DNA of 36,498 nt from Clostridiales bacterium (lineage in GTDB: Bacteria > Bacillota > Clostridia > Christensenellales > Borkfalkiaceae): the NCBI GenBank assembly GCA_015069565.1, contig SVIJ01000013.1, positions 1-36,498 of the forward strand. Direction: 5' to 3'. Shown here in pieces: positions 7,105 to 17,500 of the stretch. The position numbers and the translations under genes are program-made. The notes beneath the pieces were generated by a model. It ran no database searches. It saw only the letters and a list, made by a program, of their open reading frames with translations, and was not told the DNA's origin. Positions within the stretch are counted from its first letter, which is position 1, and every line of letters begins with the position of its first letter.

Positions 7105-8340
7105 ATGAGCAAGATAAAAGTTGGCGTGGTTGGCTGCGGTCAACGCGCAATGGGATTGATTTATACGATGCTCGCTTGCGAAGAAGCGGAGATCGTTGCT
7201 GTTTGCGATATCGTGGAAGAAAAGCGAATCGCGGCTGTAAAGCGCGTAGAAGAAGTACGCAAAACCACCCCCAAATCGTATGCTGATTACGAAGACTTAC
7301 TGAAAGATGAAAACGTACAAGCGGTTGTTATATGTTCTTCTTGGGAAGAACATATCCGCATGGCGATCCGTTCCATGAAAGCAGGAAAAATCACGGCGAT
7401 GGAAGTTGGCTGCTCGTACGATCTTGAAGAATGTTGGGAGCTCGTCCGCACTTACGAAGAAACGAAAACTCCTATCATGATGATGGAAAATTGTTGCTTT
7501 GATAAGTTCGAGCTTCTTTCCACTTCGCTTGCAAGAGCGGGAAAATTCGGGGAAATCGTCTTTGCGCACGGTGCGTATAGCCACGATCTTCGTTTTGAAA
7601 TGCTCGAAAATAACTACAATTACCGCTTGGGGAATTACTTAAAGCGCAACTGCGAAAATTACCCCACGCACGAGCTTGGCCCTATCGCAAAGCTCTTGGA
7701 CGTGAACCGTGGGAATAGAATGGTTTCGCTCGTTTCCGTCGCCAGCAAGGCGGCTGGCTTGAAGGCGGTGTTCAATCAATATGAAAAAGGCAAAGCACAC
7801 CTTGGCGACACCGTTAAGCAAGGGGATATCGTCACCACGATTATCACTTGCGCGAACGGCGAAGTGATCACTTTGACCTTGGACACCACCCTGCCTAAGC
7901 ACTATTCGCGCGAGTTTACCGTTCGCGGCACGAAAGGCTACGCTGTACAAGAAGCAAATATGGTTTTATTCGACTGTAAGGAATTGCACGACTTTGCCGA
8001 ACCGCACAAATCCTTGCAACGCTGGATTGATAACGGCGAAGACTACAAGGCATATCTCCCCGACTGTTGGCGGAATATCACGCAACAGGAAATGGAGCTT
8101 GGTCACGGCGGCATGGACTATATGATGTTCAAGGCGTTCTTCCATGCGGCAATCCACGGCGAGCCGATGCCCGTTGACGTTTACGACGCGGCGTCCTGGT
8201 TGGCAGTTTCTTCGCTGTCCGAACAGTCGATCGCGCAAGGCGGCGCACCGCAAGCCTTCCCCGACTTCACCAAGGGCAAGTGGATTAGCCGTTCCCGTTT
8301 GGACGTTGTGGACTTTCCCACCGTCGCGGATGAAGAATAA
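7105..8340 (+). CDS. Gfo/Idh/MocA-family protein, GH109-like
   Basis: The 411-residue protein has an N-terminal Rossmann fold with the dinucleotide motif GVVGCGQRAMG (residues 6-16) and a C-terminal alpha/beta sheet domain, as in NAD(P)-dependent sugar oxidoreductases. Two segments resemble GH109, the NAD-dependent alpha-N-acetylgalactosaminidase family: HGAYSHDLRF (about residue 156) and NYPTHELGPIAKLLDVNRG (about residues 182-200), matching that family's GAYIHDLR and YPTHGLGP...NRGD. Histidines thought to act in catalysis there are kept. The protein could therefore be a redox-cycling glycosidase rather than a net dehydrogenase. The start is fixed by AAGGAG seven bases upstream. It is followed 32 bases later by a GH4 alpha-galactosidase in the same operon. 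There is no signal peptide, so it acts on imported sugars in the cytoplasm. Confidence 0.85.
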   Translation: MSKIKVGVVGCGQRAMGLIYTMLACEEAEIVAVCDIVEEKRIAAVKRVEEVRKTTPKSYADYEDLLKDENVQAVVICSSWEEHIRMAIRSMKAGKITAMEVGCSYDLEECWELVRTYEETKTPIMMMENCCFDKFELLSTSLARAGKFGEIVFAHGAYSHDLRFEMLENNYNYRLGNYLKRNCENYPTHELGPIAKLLDVNRGNRMVSLVSVASKAAGLKAVFNQYEKGKAHLGDTVKQGDIVTTIITCANGEVITLTLDTTLPKHYSREFTVRGTKGYAVQEANMVLFDCKELHDFAEPHKSLQRWIDNGEDYKAYLPDCWRNITQQEMELGHGGMDYMMFKAFFHAAIHGEPMPVDVYDAASWLAVSSLSEQSIAQGGAPQAFPDFTKGKWISRSRLDVVDFPTVADEE

Positions 8341-8372
8341 CCCCCATCCATACATAGATAGGAGAATAACCG

Positions 8373-9695
8373 ATGATTAAAATTACTTTTATGGGCGCAG
8401 GTAGCTCCGTTTTTGCAAAAAACGTGTTAGGCGATACCATGCTTTGCCCGAGCTTGAATAACGCGGAAATTGCGCTCTACGACATTGACGAAGCGCGCTT
8501 GGAAGAATCGTATATTCTGATTACGCGTTTGAACGAAAACGTCAACGAAAACCGCGCTACTATTAAAAAATATTTGGGCGAGAGACAGCGCAAGGACGCT
8601 TTGCGCGATGCGAACTTTGTTATCAATGCAATTCAGGTCGGCGGCTACGAGCCTTGCACCGTGATTGATTTCGAGATCCCTAAAAAATACGGCGTTCGCC
8701 AAACGATCGGCGACACGCTCGGCATCGGCGGCATCTTCCGCGCTTTGCGTACCATTAAGGTGATGCAAGAGTTTGCAAACGATATGGAAGAAGTTTGTCC
8801 CAACGCTTGGTTCTTGAACTACACCAACCCCATGGCAATGCTGACGGGCTATATGCAAAGATACACGAAGGTGAAGACGATCGGGCTTTGCCACAGCGTA
8901 CAGGTATGCGTGCCTATGCTCTTGGAAGCGCTGGCTATGGATATCAAACCCGAAGATACTTTGTACAAGATCGCAGGCATCAACCACATGGCTTGGTTGT
9001 TGAGCATCACGGACAAACAGGGGAACGATCTCTATCCCGAAATCAAACGTCGCGCCAAAGAAAAGAACGCAAGCGAAAAGCACAGCGATATGGTTCGCTT
9101 TGACTACATCGACAAATTCGGGCACTACTGCACGGAAAGCAGCGAACATAATGCCGAATACAGCGCTTTGTATATTAAGCCCGGCAGAGAAGATCTCATT
9201 GAAAAGTTCAATATTCCACTCGACGAATACCCCCGTCGTTGCGTGAACCAAATCAACGACTGGAAAAAGGAATATGCAGATCTTTTGGCAGGCGGCAAAA
9301 TCGAGCATACTCGCTCCCGCGAATATGCTTCCCGTATTATGGAAGCGATGGTGACGGGCGTTCCCTATATGATCGGCGGCAACGTGATCAACAACGGTTC
9401 GATCAAAAACCTGCCCGACGACGCTTGCGTGGAAGTGCCTTGCGTTGTAGACGCAAACGGAATCACCCCCACCGTTGTAGGCGAATTGCCTTTGCAGTTG
9501 GCGGCAATGAACTCCTTGAACGTACACGTTCAACTTTTGACCATTGAAGCGGCACGCACGAAAGATATGTCCTACGTATACCAAGCGGCTCTCTTAGAAC
9601 CGCATACGGCGGCAACCCTTTCCACCGACGAGATCGTAGCAATGTGCGACGAGCTTGCCCAAGCGCACGCAAAAGCAGGTTTCCCCATCTTCTAA
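8373..9695 (+). CDS. melA: GH4 alpha-galactosidase (NAD- and metal-dependent)
   Basis: This 440-residue protein is a glycoside hydrolase family 4 enzyme. These cleave glycosidic bonds through NAD-assisted oxidation at C3 and elimination, with a divalent metal. Visible features are the N-terminal Rossmann motif MGAGSSVFAKN, QTIGDTLGIGGIFRALRT, NYTNPMAMLT, the metal-site cysteine in CHSVQ (Cys173), the metal-site histidine in GINHMAW (about residue 205), and FGHYCTESSEHNAEYS. The CHSV signature marks the alpha-galactosidase subgroup of GH4, as opposed to CHEV (alpha-glucosidase) or CHGx (alpha-glucuronidase). The length is normal for the family. An AGGAG ribosome site lies at 8360-8364. It shares the operon with the GH109-like gene, so both NAD-dependent glycosidase types are expressed together. 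A galacturonidase-like LplD activity is less likely given CHSV. Confidence 0.92.
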   Translation: MIKITFMGAGSSVFAKNVLGDTMLCPSLNNAEIALYDIDEARLEESYILITRLNENVNENRATIKKYLGERQRKDALRDANFVINAIQVGGYEPCTVIDFEIPKKYGVRQTIGDTLGIGGIFRALRTIKVMQEFANDMEEVCPNAWFLNYTNPMAMLTGYMQRYTKVKTIGLCHSVQVCVPMLLEALAMDIKPEDTLYKIAGINHMAWLLSITDKQGNDLYPEIKRRAKEKNASEKHSDMVRFDYIDKFGHYCTESSEHNAEYSALYIKPGREDLIEKFNIPLDEYPRRCVNQINDWKKEYADLLAGGKIEHTRSREYASRIMEAMVTGVPYMIGGNVINNGSIKNLPDDACVEVPCVVDANGITPTVVGELPLQLAAMNSLNVHVQLLTIEAARTKDMSYVYQAALLEPHTAATLSTDEIVAMCDELAQAHAKAGFPIF

Positions 9696-9703
9696 GCCAC
9701 TAC

Positions 9704-9738
9704 ACCCGCAAACAGCCTATCGTTTGCGGGTAATTTTT
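9704..9738 (+). terminator. Strong hairpin terminator after the GH4 gene
   Basis: ACCCGCAAAC (9704-9713) and GTTTGCGGGT (9722-9731) form a perfect ten-base stem followed by AATTTTTT. The next gene's AGGAAG ribosome site begins right after the T-run, so downstream expression depends on readthrough or an unseen promoter. Confidence 0.88.
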
Positions 9739-9750
9739 TAGGAAGTATCT

Positions 9751-10602
9751 ATGCAATTTTGTTTTTATAGCGGCTTTAATCAAATGCTGCAAGAAAAAGG
9801 ATTAGACGAAACCGCCGCTTGGGCGCAAGAGAACGGTTTTTCATCCGTGGAATTTTTACAGCTCCCGATCGAGAACTGGCATGCAGGGGTCGATTCTCTC
9901 CCCCACGCCAAACAGGTGAATCAGCGGCTTCGCGACTTTGGATTGAGCACGGCGTGCTATTCGGTAGGCGTCAATCTTCTAAACGGTGAACAAGCCCTTT
10001 CTTTCTTAAAAAAACACGCAGAGCTTGCCGCGGAGCTCGGCTCGCCATTTTTGCACCATACGCTCATTGACAGTTTGATCCTTGACAAGAACGCACCGAC
10101 CTTCGAAGAAGTTTTCCCTATCATTGTAGATAGAGCGACGGAGATTGCAACGTATTGCAAATTGCTTGGGCTGACCTGCCTATACGAAGAACAAGGAATG
10201 TATTTTAACGGCGTGGAAAGCTTCGGAAGGTTCTACCGCGAAATCCAAAAGCGTTGCCAAAACGTTGGCGTTTGCGGTGATTTTGGAAATATCCTATTCG
10301 TAGACGAATCCCCCACAGACTTTTTCCGCGCCTTTCAAACGGAAATCAAACACGTGCATTTGAAAAATTACCGACGGGTATTTTCGCCAAACGACGCACC
10401 CCTGCAAGAGGGCTGGTTGCCCACCAAAAACGGCGCGTATTTGCTTGATACATCGCTCGAACAAGGAATTGTCGACGTCCGCGCCTGTATGCAGATTTTA
10501 CGGAATAATTGCTACGAAGGCGCGTTCTCTTTGGAAATTGTCGAGCCGACGAAAAACAACGCGCCTGCTATGGCGCTTGCAAAAAAATTATTTGAAACGT
10601 AA
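9751..10602 (+). CDS. Sugar-phosphate isomerase/epimerase-like TIM barrel protein
   Basis: The 283-residue protein is of the AP-endonuclease-2/xylose-isomerase-like TIM barrel family, which includes keto-sugar epimerases, hydroxypyruvate isomerases and inosose isomerases. The family's four metal ligands can be placed: a glutamate in YEEQG (about residue 147), aspartate in CGDFGN (about residue 174), histidine in HVHLKNY (about residue 207) and glutamate in SLEIVEP (about residue 256). The substrate cannot be read from sequence. Its position after GH4 and GH109-like genes suggests it isomerises a sugar or keto-sugar released by them, perhaps a 3-keto intermediate. AGGAAG just upstream of the ATG at 9751 sets the start. 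A strong terminator separates it from the GH4 gene, so it may be expressed at a lower level. Confidence 0.85.
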   Translation: MQFCFYSGFNQMLQEKGLDETAAWAQENGFSSVEFLQLPIENWHAGVDSLPHAKQVNQRLRDFGLSTACYSVGVNLLNGEQALSFLKKHAELAAELGSPFLHHTLIDSLILDKNAPTFEEVFPIIVDRATEIATYCKLLGLTCLYEEQGMYFNGVESFGRFYREIQKRCQNVGVCGDFGNILFVDESPTDFFRAFQTEIKHVHLKNYRRVFSPNDAPLQEGWLPTKNGAYLLDTSLEQGIVDVRACMQILRNNCYEGAFSLEIVEPTKNNAPAMALAKKLFET

Positions 10603-10634
10603 AAAAAAGGACTTGAAACTTCAAGTCCTTTTTT
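10603..10634. terminator. Bidirectional terminator between the isomerase-like gene and the DMT transporter
   Basis: AAAAAAGGACTTGA and TCAAGTCCTTTTTT pair around a small AACT loop, with an A-run on one side and a T-run on the other. It serves the two convergent genes. Confidence 0.9.
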
Positions 10635-10645
10635 CATTATATTCG

Positions 10646-11515
10646 TTATATGGATAATAGCGCAACTGCACATGCGCCGAATCCAATCCCCAGCCATTGC
10701 CACCACTTCATCTTCTCGTGGAAAGCAAAGAGCGAAAAAAGCATTGTGATCATCAATCCGCCCACCGATAACACGGGATACACCAGGCTCGGCGACAACG
10801 GCGAAACCGCCAAAAGTAAAACGCAAAAGTTGCTAAGAACGTTGCTTGCACCTGAAAGAATGGGGAAATGTACGGACGTTTTTAAGATTCTTTTCACGTC
10901 CCCTTTTTCACTGCGTAAAAAACGAATCGCGCAAAATGCAAGCGCAAATAACGTAGCAAAACACATCATCTGCGCGCCGTGTTTGCCGTCGAACGCCATC
11001 TGCTGGTCCTTTTGAAAGATTGTACAGCACGTATTCCCCGCAAACATTAAGGCAACGTATATTAGCCACGCTTTCTTATTCTTTTGCTGTGTCTGCTCCT
11101 TGCCGCTATACAAACAAAGTGCCAAGGCAATCACCACCAAAACGAGCCCGATCAACACAATCGGCGTCACCTTTGAATCCCAAAAGAAGAAGCCCCAAAT
11201 CGTCGTTCCGATGAGCGAGAGTTGCATAATCAGCGACGTGAGCGCAACCGAGCCCGTATCCATTGCTTTGATCATGCCCACCATTGCAAAAGTATAGCCG
11301 ACGCCAAATCCCAAGGAATACGGCAACACCGCAAAGTTAAAGGAAAAATCGGTGAGATAGAGAATAAGCCAACCGATAAATACGCTACAAATTTGTATAA
11401 AGCTATACAACGCAGATGCGCCCTTATCCGTATTTTTACGGTTGTAGTACGCTCCAAAAATCCCCGTCATGGCAATACACGCCGTCGCGGATACCAAATA
11501 AATATAATCTACCAT
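10646..11515 (-). CDS. EamA/DMT-superfamily membrane transporter
   Basis: The protein of about 289 residues carries about ten hydrophobic segments in two halves with a polar break near the middle (SGKEQTQQKNKKAW), the layout of the ten-TM drug/metabolite transporter superfamily. It ends in a short helix with FHEKMKWWQWLGIGFGACAV, typical of EamA members, which export or import small metabolites, amino acids or sugars; the substrate is unknown. The ATG at 11515 is preferred to the in-frame TTG at 11524; neither has a clear ribosome site. It is convergent to the isomerase-like gene and 57 bases downstream of the giant metallophosphoesterase gene on the same strand. A hairpin lies just ahead of its start, so it may be transcribed with the large operon or separately. 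Confidence 0.85.
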   Translation of the reverse strand: MVDYIYLVSATACIAMTGIFGAYYNRKNTDKGASALYSFIQICSVFIGWLILYLTDFSFNFAVLPYSLGFGVGYTFAMVGMIKAMDTGSVALTSLIMQLSLIGTTIWGFFFWDSKVTPIVLIGLVLVVIALALCLYSGKEQTQQKNKKAWLIYVALMFAGNTCCTIFQKDQQMAFDGKHGAQMMCFATLFALAFCAIRFLRSEKGDVKRILKTSVHFPILSGASNVLSNFCVLLLAVSPLSPSLVYPVLSVGGLMITMLFSLFAFHEKMKWWQWLGIGFGACAVALLSI

Positions 11516-11529
11516 AGTACACAATATGT

Positions 11530-11569
11530 TGCAGCCCGAAACCGAAAACGATTTCGGACTGCATTTTTT
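11530..11569 (+). terminator. Hairpin with plus-oriented T-run between the DMT and metallophosphoesterase genes
   Basis: TGCAG-C-CCGAAA (11530-11541) pairs with TTTCGG-A-CTGCA (11552-11563), a 12-base stem with one mismatch, and six T follow on the plus strand. The T-run faces the plus direction although both flanking genes are read on the minus strand. It would act as a classic terminator only for antisense transcription; on the minus strand it is an RNA hairpin directly upstream of the DMT gene. Confidence 0.55.
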
Positions 11570-11581
11570 AGTATTTAATTT

Positions 11582-14500
11582 TTATGCAATGAAGTCACCA
11601 AGCACTTTACGTTGGTCTTCATCATAGTGACTATAACCGCCGTCCACCTTTACGTTATAATAGCTCGTTTGGACTTGGCTAACGTCTAACAGCGCCTTTT
11701 GCGCTACTTCCGCAACCGAACGCGCGTTGTCGGAAACGTTTGCATAGAAAACTCTCGTCGTGCCGTCCGCATAGGTCAAAGACATATAACTGCGCGCCGC
11801 AAATTTCCAGTCGTAATGGTGTTCTTTGATTTCCGCAAGCACGCCGTTGAAATAGAGATACCCCCCTACCTCATGTTGGTTGGTCGAAGACACATTCAAT
11901 TTCGTGATCGCCGCATCCGTCGTCAGCTTGCTGTAATCAATCACTCCGTCCACCGTGATATCGTCCGCTTTTGCAATCAGTGTACCCAACGTGACGTTTT
12001 CAGACAAATAACTATTATATACGTCCGCGTCGATATAGGACTGGAAGCGCATACCCGTGGGCGCACCCAAACGGATAGACGCACCGTTGACCATCGAGAA
12101 GTTGGCAAATACCGCTACCACCGTTTTGCCGCTCTTCGAATCGTACTGCGTACCCGCAGGATAAAGAGCACCATCAATGGCATAACCAAGGAACAGGTGG
12201 CCCGAACGAGAAAGCTCAGGCAAAGCGCCGTTGAAGCCTGCGCTGGTATCAATTACTGGCTTGTCGCTCGTATCGAAAATCGCATCAGGAAGCTTTTCAA
12301 ACTTCGCAACCACCGTTTGCGTCGTACCGCCCTCAGCCGTCGTGCCCTTTACCGAATAGGTGTTACCTGCGTACATGGTACCACCTATTTCGTAGCCAAG
12401 GAACTTATAGCCATCCTTATACAGCGTAGGCAATTTGTTCTGGGTCCCAACCATTGTACCCATACCGCTCGACGTTGCTGTAAACAATGTATTACCTTGT
12501 TCATTATTCACCGTGACCGTGTTCGTATATTGCGTGAAGAAGTTCGCAAACGAACCCGTTAAGTGCAGCCAACCTGCCGAGAAGCCCTTATAGTTCTTAT
12601 ACGAAGATGCTGTACCGTCTGCCATTAAGCCGTTATAGCCAGCTTTGTACAAGTTATTTGCAATCGTCGCACTCGTCATATTCAAGTCACAGTCTTGAAC
12701 TTCAACGCCGTTTGCATCGTATACCGCACCGTCAAAGAGCATCTTTCCCCAGTAGCTCGTAGAGCCTGAGAACAGGATTGTGATTTTATCCCCTGCAGCT
12801 ACCGTAATACCGTCGGGCAAAATATCCGTCATCATAATTGAGCCGCCGCTACTCGCTGAAGGACCATACAAGCCGTTCGCATAAGCGATCGTATCGGTAT
12901 CATCGGGATCAGTCAAGGGAACAATTCTCGTCAAGCCGTCCTTTGCGCAAGTCTGCAATACCGAAACCCTGCCGTTCTTCGCCTTGATGTACGCATCCGC
13001 ATCAAACCTGTAAACGCCATCCGCTTCTATATCAATAGAAACTGCGTATGCCTTCCAGTTATCGCGGAATTGTACGCCGTTGTATGCAATCTGCAACGTC
13101 GTACTGTCGTTCACCGTGTTGTTGCGGAGCCCTGTACTGCTTCCATATACGCCGAAGGGTTGTACGTTCGGCATCAAAACAACTTGACGCGTATCCGTCG
13201 GATCAGGCCAAGTGGGTGTGATTACTCCGCCTTCGGTGCTTACGTCAGATTCTTCCATTTCGCCCAGGTTGACCGTAAAGCTGTTGTTGCTGCCAAACAG
13301 CTCGCCCTGAATCATCGAGTAATGGTTGAGCGTAAGCGTTTTGCCGTCCGCCGAAAATTTCAAAAGCGCCATCAAGCCCGGCTGTGTAACACCCGTAAAT
13401 TCGTGCGCCGAAGAGTCGATCATGAACGTCCAAACCTTGTTACCGTTCACGCCCGTCAACTGCGAACGGACGATGTCTTCCCCGCTCGAGTGACCGCAAA
13501 TCAACAATTCGATATTCGCGTGTTTGCTGACAAATTCATCCCACACCGTCTTACCTGCGTTGTTCAAGCTTTCCGAGCCCATCAAGCTCGTCATCAGCGC
13601 ACCGCGAGCACCCAAATATGCGTGCGTGGAAACGATGATCCGATAATCGGTGAAGTATGCCGCAACTTCGTTCGCCCAAGCAAGCACCGTGTCGCTTGCT
13701 TCCAAGTCAAGCACCAAAATCAAATACTTGATGCCGTTGATCTCAATCTTTTCGTAGTAGCTGTAAATATGATCGACGCTATCTCTCGTCGTGATACAAT
13801 ATTTTGCAGGCTCGCCGTCCAGACGGTCGTCCGTCGTCGCTTTCGTATAAGCCTCGCTCTGCGACCAGTATTTGTCCCACACCGCCAAAGGATCGTTCGA
13901 GTAACCGCCGTCGTGGTTACCTCTCGAAATCGACCAAGGAATGCCTGCCGCCGTCAGCTTGCCAAGCATTTGGAAACCGTACTTCGCTTCAATCGTACCC
14001 TCCACTTCCCATTTCTTCTTGGTGGAATCCACGTTCGAAGTCACGTAATAGTTCAGGTTGTCCGTAAGGTCGCCTACGTGCATGACGTATTGCAGGTTCA
14101 TCCGATCTTTATTATCGATCAGCCAGTTCATGTTCTTGAAACCAAGGTTGGTTTCTACGTCGTAGCCCTCGGCAAAGATACTCGTACCGCTGTTATAGTT
14201 GTCCGCACGAGAGAAAATCATCTGCGTATCGGGAATGATTGCAAACGTGAATTCGCCGTCCTGCGCTTCGAAATAAGTATTGTCTACTTCCTTCCAACCG
14301 AACGCATCCGTTGCATAGTCGTTTACGTGGTCGTAGTATTCTTCGATTTCACCGCTTGCAAAGTCGATTGCGCCAAGCAAACCGCCCGCCATCTCGCCGT
14401 TTGCGTCCTTTGCCACTTCCTCATCCGTCAAAAGCGATTCGTATACGCGCACGTCGGCAATCGAGCCGTGGAAATCAGGCGTGAAGCCCGCCGCCAAAAT

Positions 14501-17500
14501 TTTATCGTTCGTGTAGTCGCTTCCGATCATCACAGGCTTGACAAAAGCAAAATCGGCAATCTTCGCTGGATCTACCTGCATCGAAGCCACCGCTACACCG
14601 TTGATATAGCAGGTAAGCAAGCCGTTTTTCGCATCGCGCGTAAACGCTACGTGCATCCAGCTACCAGTACGAACATCCGCATTTTCTACGATAAATACCA
14701 CCTTCGACGTTCTGGAAACGCGCCATTCAAACTTCGGGTTGCCGTTCGTCGTAATCTCGAACGAGAAGGTGTTCCAGTAATCGTACAGCACCGACGAAGA
14801 CATTTTTCTTTCCGCGTTGCCGACAACCGTACCGACGTGTTCATCGTCCGCAACGTTGCGAGCGACCTTGATCCACGCCGAAACCGTGTGCGGCGCTGCA
14901 TTAAATACCGTGCCAAAGGCTACGCCGCCCGTACCTTCGAAGTCCTTACCGTCCGTACCGATGACGTAGGAAGTATCGCTCAAGTTATAGAACGCCGTTT
15001 CTGCCGCCGTCAACGTTTCATAGTTGGTGACGATTGCCTGGTCTTCCGCAGAAAGCGCGTCGTAGTTGCTTCTTGCAAACGCAATCAAGCGTTCGCTTGC
15101 CACACTGACCGTTCCGATTTGGTCGATCGCACGAACCGTTCTTGCCACGCTTGCCGAAGCGCCGAAATCCGAGCTAAGCAAGCGTTCGTTGCTCGTCGTG
15201 ACGCTGCCCGTCGTGTCCGTAATTTTGCAGTAAATCAAGTCCGCAAACAGGATATGATCGAGCGCAAGTACGTTGGCATCTTCCGTAAACCAGTTATACT
15301 GCGCCGTATTCGCCGACCAGTCGAGTATTTCAAACGAGCTAATGGGAAGCACTACCGTACCCTTGAAACCGATGGGAACAACCGCTTCTCCGCGGTTGAC
15401 CGTATTTCTGCCCGTCAAGCCCGATTTTACCGTACCGTCTTCACTGATAAGATAATACGGCATAGATTCGCCCATCGTCCACCATCTGCCGTGCGTAATC
15501 GAGCCCGTGCCAAACGCCGCGATTGCGCCGTTTTGTGCATAATAGCCTTCCTTGACATCCAAACCGAATGCCACGAAGCCGTCCGTATCGTTCACAACGT
15601 CGAACGCATAGTATTCCGCGCCCGACCAGTCGTATTGCATATTGTAATAGCTCGAACGGCGAATCGTTGCGCCGTCTGCAAGCGCGCTATACACCGAACC
15701 CCATGCAATGCCGCTATCCTTCGTGTTCGGCGTAAGCTTTTCGTCGTAGCCGACAAAGCTCTTGTCCGATTTTTGAATGTTATACTGCAACTCTAACTGC
15801 TCTTGCTTATAGGCGTTGTACGTATCCTTGTTCCAAACCACAAAGTTGTCGATGTACGTACCCGCGCCTACCGCATCGTCCAACACAAGATACGCATATT
15901 CCTTCGTAGACGTATCTTGATCGGCAAACGGAAGCGCATACGAGGACTTCAACGTCGTACCGCCGACGATAAAGGTGATCTTCTCGTTTTCAATGATCAT
16001 CTCGATGCGTTTGACTTGCCCAAGCGCTACCGTACTAAGCGAAGCAAGCCAACCGCTGGTGCTGTTTGCGTGCGAAGTCAGCCACGTCTTACCAGGCCAG
16101 AAGTACAAGCCGATAGACTGGTTATCCGTGTTGCGATCTGTAATATTCGCCGTCAAACCGAAACGGAAGTTCGCCGCCGCGCTGGTATTCGCAACGTTCG
16201 GTTCGTACCAGTCGAAGGCGATATACTTAAACTCATTCATAGGAATGGGCGTCGTCATATACGTAGCACGATACGTGCCACCCGACTTGAACGTACCGCC
16301 CGAAAGCGACCAGTTCGTTGCGCTGGGAATGTTGGTAAAGTAGTTCGAGCCCGTTGCCGCCGACGAGAAATCCAAGTTGATTTCTTCAAAAGGCAACGCC
16401 TCGACTTGCAAATTGTCGATATAACCGCCTGCGTGGCTCATTTCAAAGAAGAAATATACCGTATCCGCAGGAACGGCAAACGTCTTGCCAAACAACGCGG
16501 TGCCGTCTACGCAATAGGTAACGTTGCCGCCGACGATCTTCATTTCCATATGGTGGAGCTCGTCAAAATAGTTGACGTCTTCCATCCATGCCAACGACGA
16601 AGCTGCCGAAGCGGATTGCGCCGACGGCCATACGGAATAGCTCGTACTGCGCGACGAAGCGTTTCCGTTATCATACAAACGGAAGGTCATGCTCTTGGCG
16701 TTGCCACTTTCTTCATCCGTGCCGTTGATATCTTCCAAGTCGCTGACAAGCGCCGCATAGAACTGCGAATAGTTATCCGCCGTCCCCAACGTTTCATAGC
16801 TAGGCATATAGAAATCGTAAGAGATTTTAACGTCTTCCGTCGTATCAATCGGCGTCACCCAATAGTTGCGCGCCCAAGCCGCAGTCTTGAATACGCCGTC
16901 TTCCGCCGTGCCTTGCGTGCCGCCGCTGAGCGTGTTGATAAACTTGCTTGCCACAAGGTTGCTCGAAAAGTCAAGCGACGTGCAATCGGAAATAACGATA
17001 TTGTCCACGTAGCCCTTTGCGCTGCTGAACTCGAAGAAGAGGTATGCGTTCGAATCCGTACCGTTCGAAGGCGCGTCCACTTCCGTAAAGCCTTCCGCAA
17101 AGTTGATCACGCTTCCGTCGATCGCATAGGTGATGATACCGTTTTCGATATACATTTCCATGTGATGCTCTGCGCCGAAGGTCATCTTGGCAAATTGCCC
17201 CTTATACGCACCTTGTTTTTGCGCATTCTTGTAGAAATAGGTAACGTCAATTTGCGTACCCATCTGCATACTCAAGCTTTTACCAGCCGTGTTGATGTCC
17301 GAAGGATCGGTGATCAAGCCCACCCACATTTGCGAGTAGGACGTGCCCGTATCCTCGATGGACGGCAGATAGAAATCAAACGCAACGTGACGGGTGCTAT
17401 CCGTAGGGATCGCAAGCTTACAGTAGTTTTGCGCCCAAGTATTTGGATAATATTTCCCGTCCTTGATCGTACCGACCTTACCGTCCGAGTTCGTTACGGC

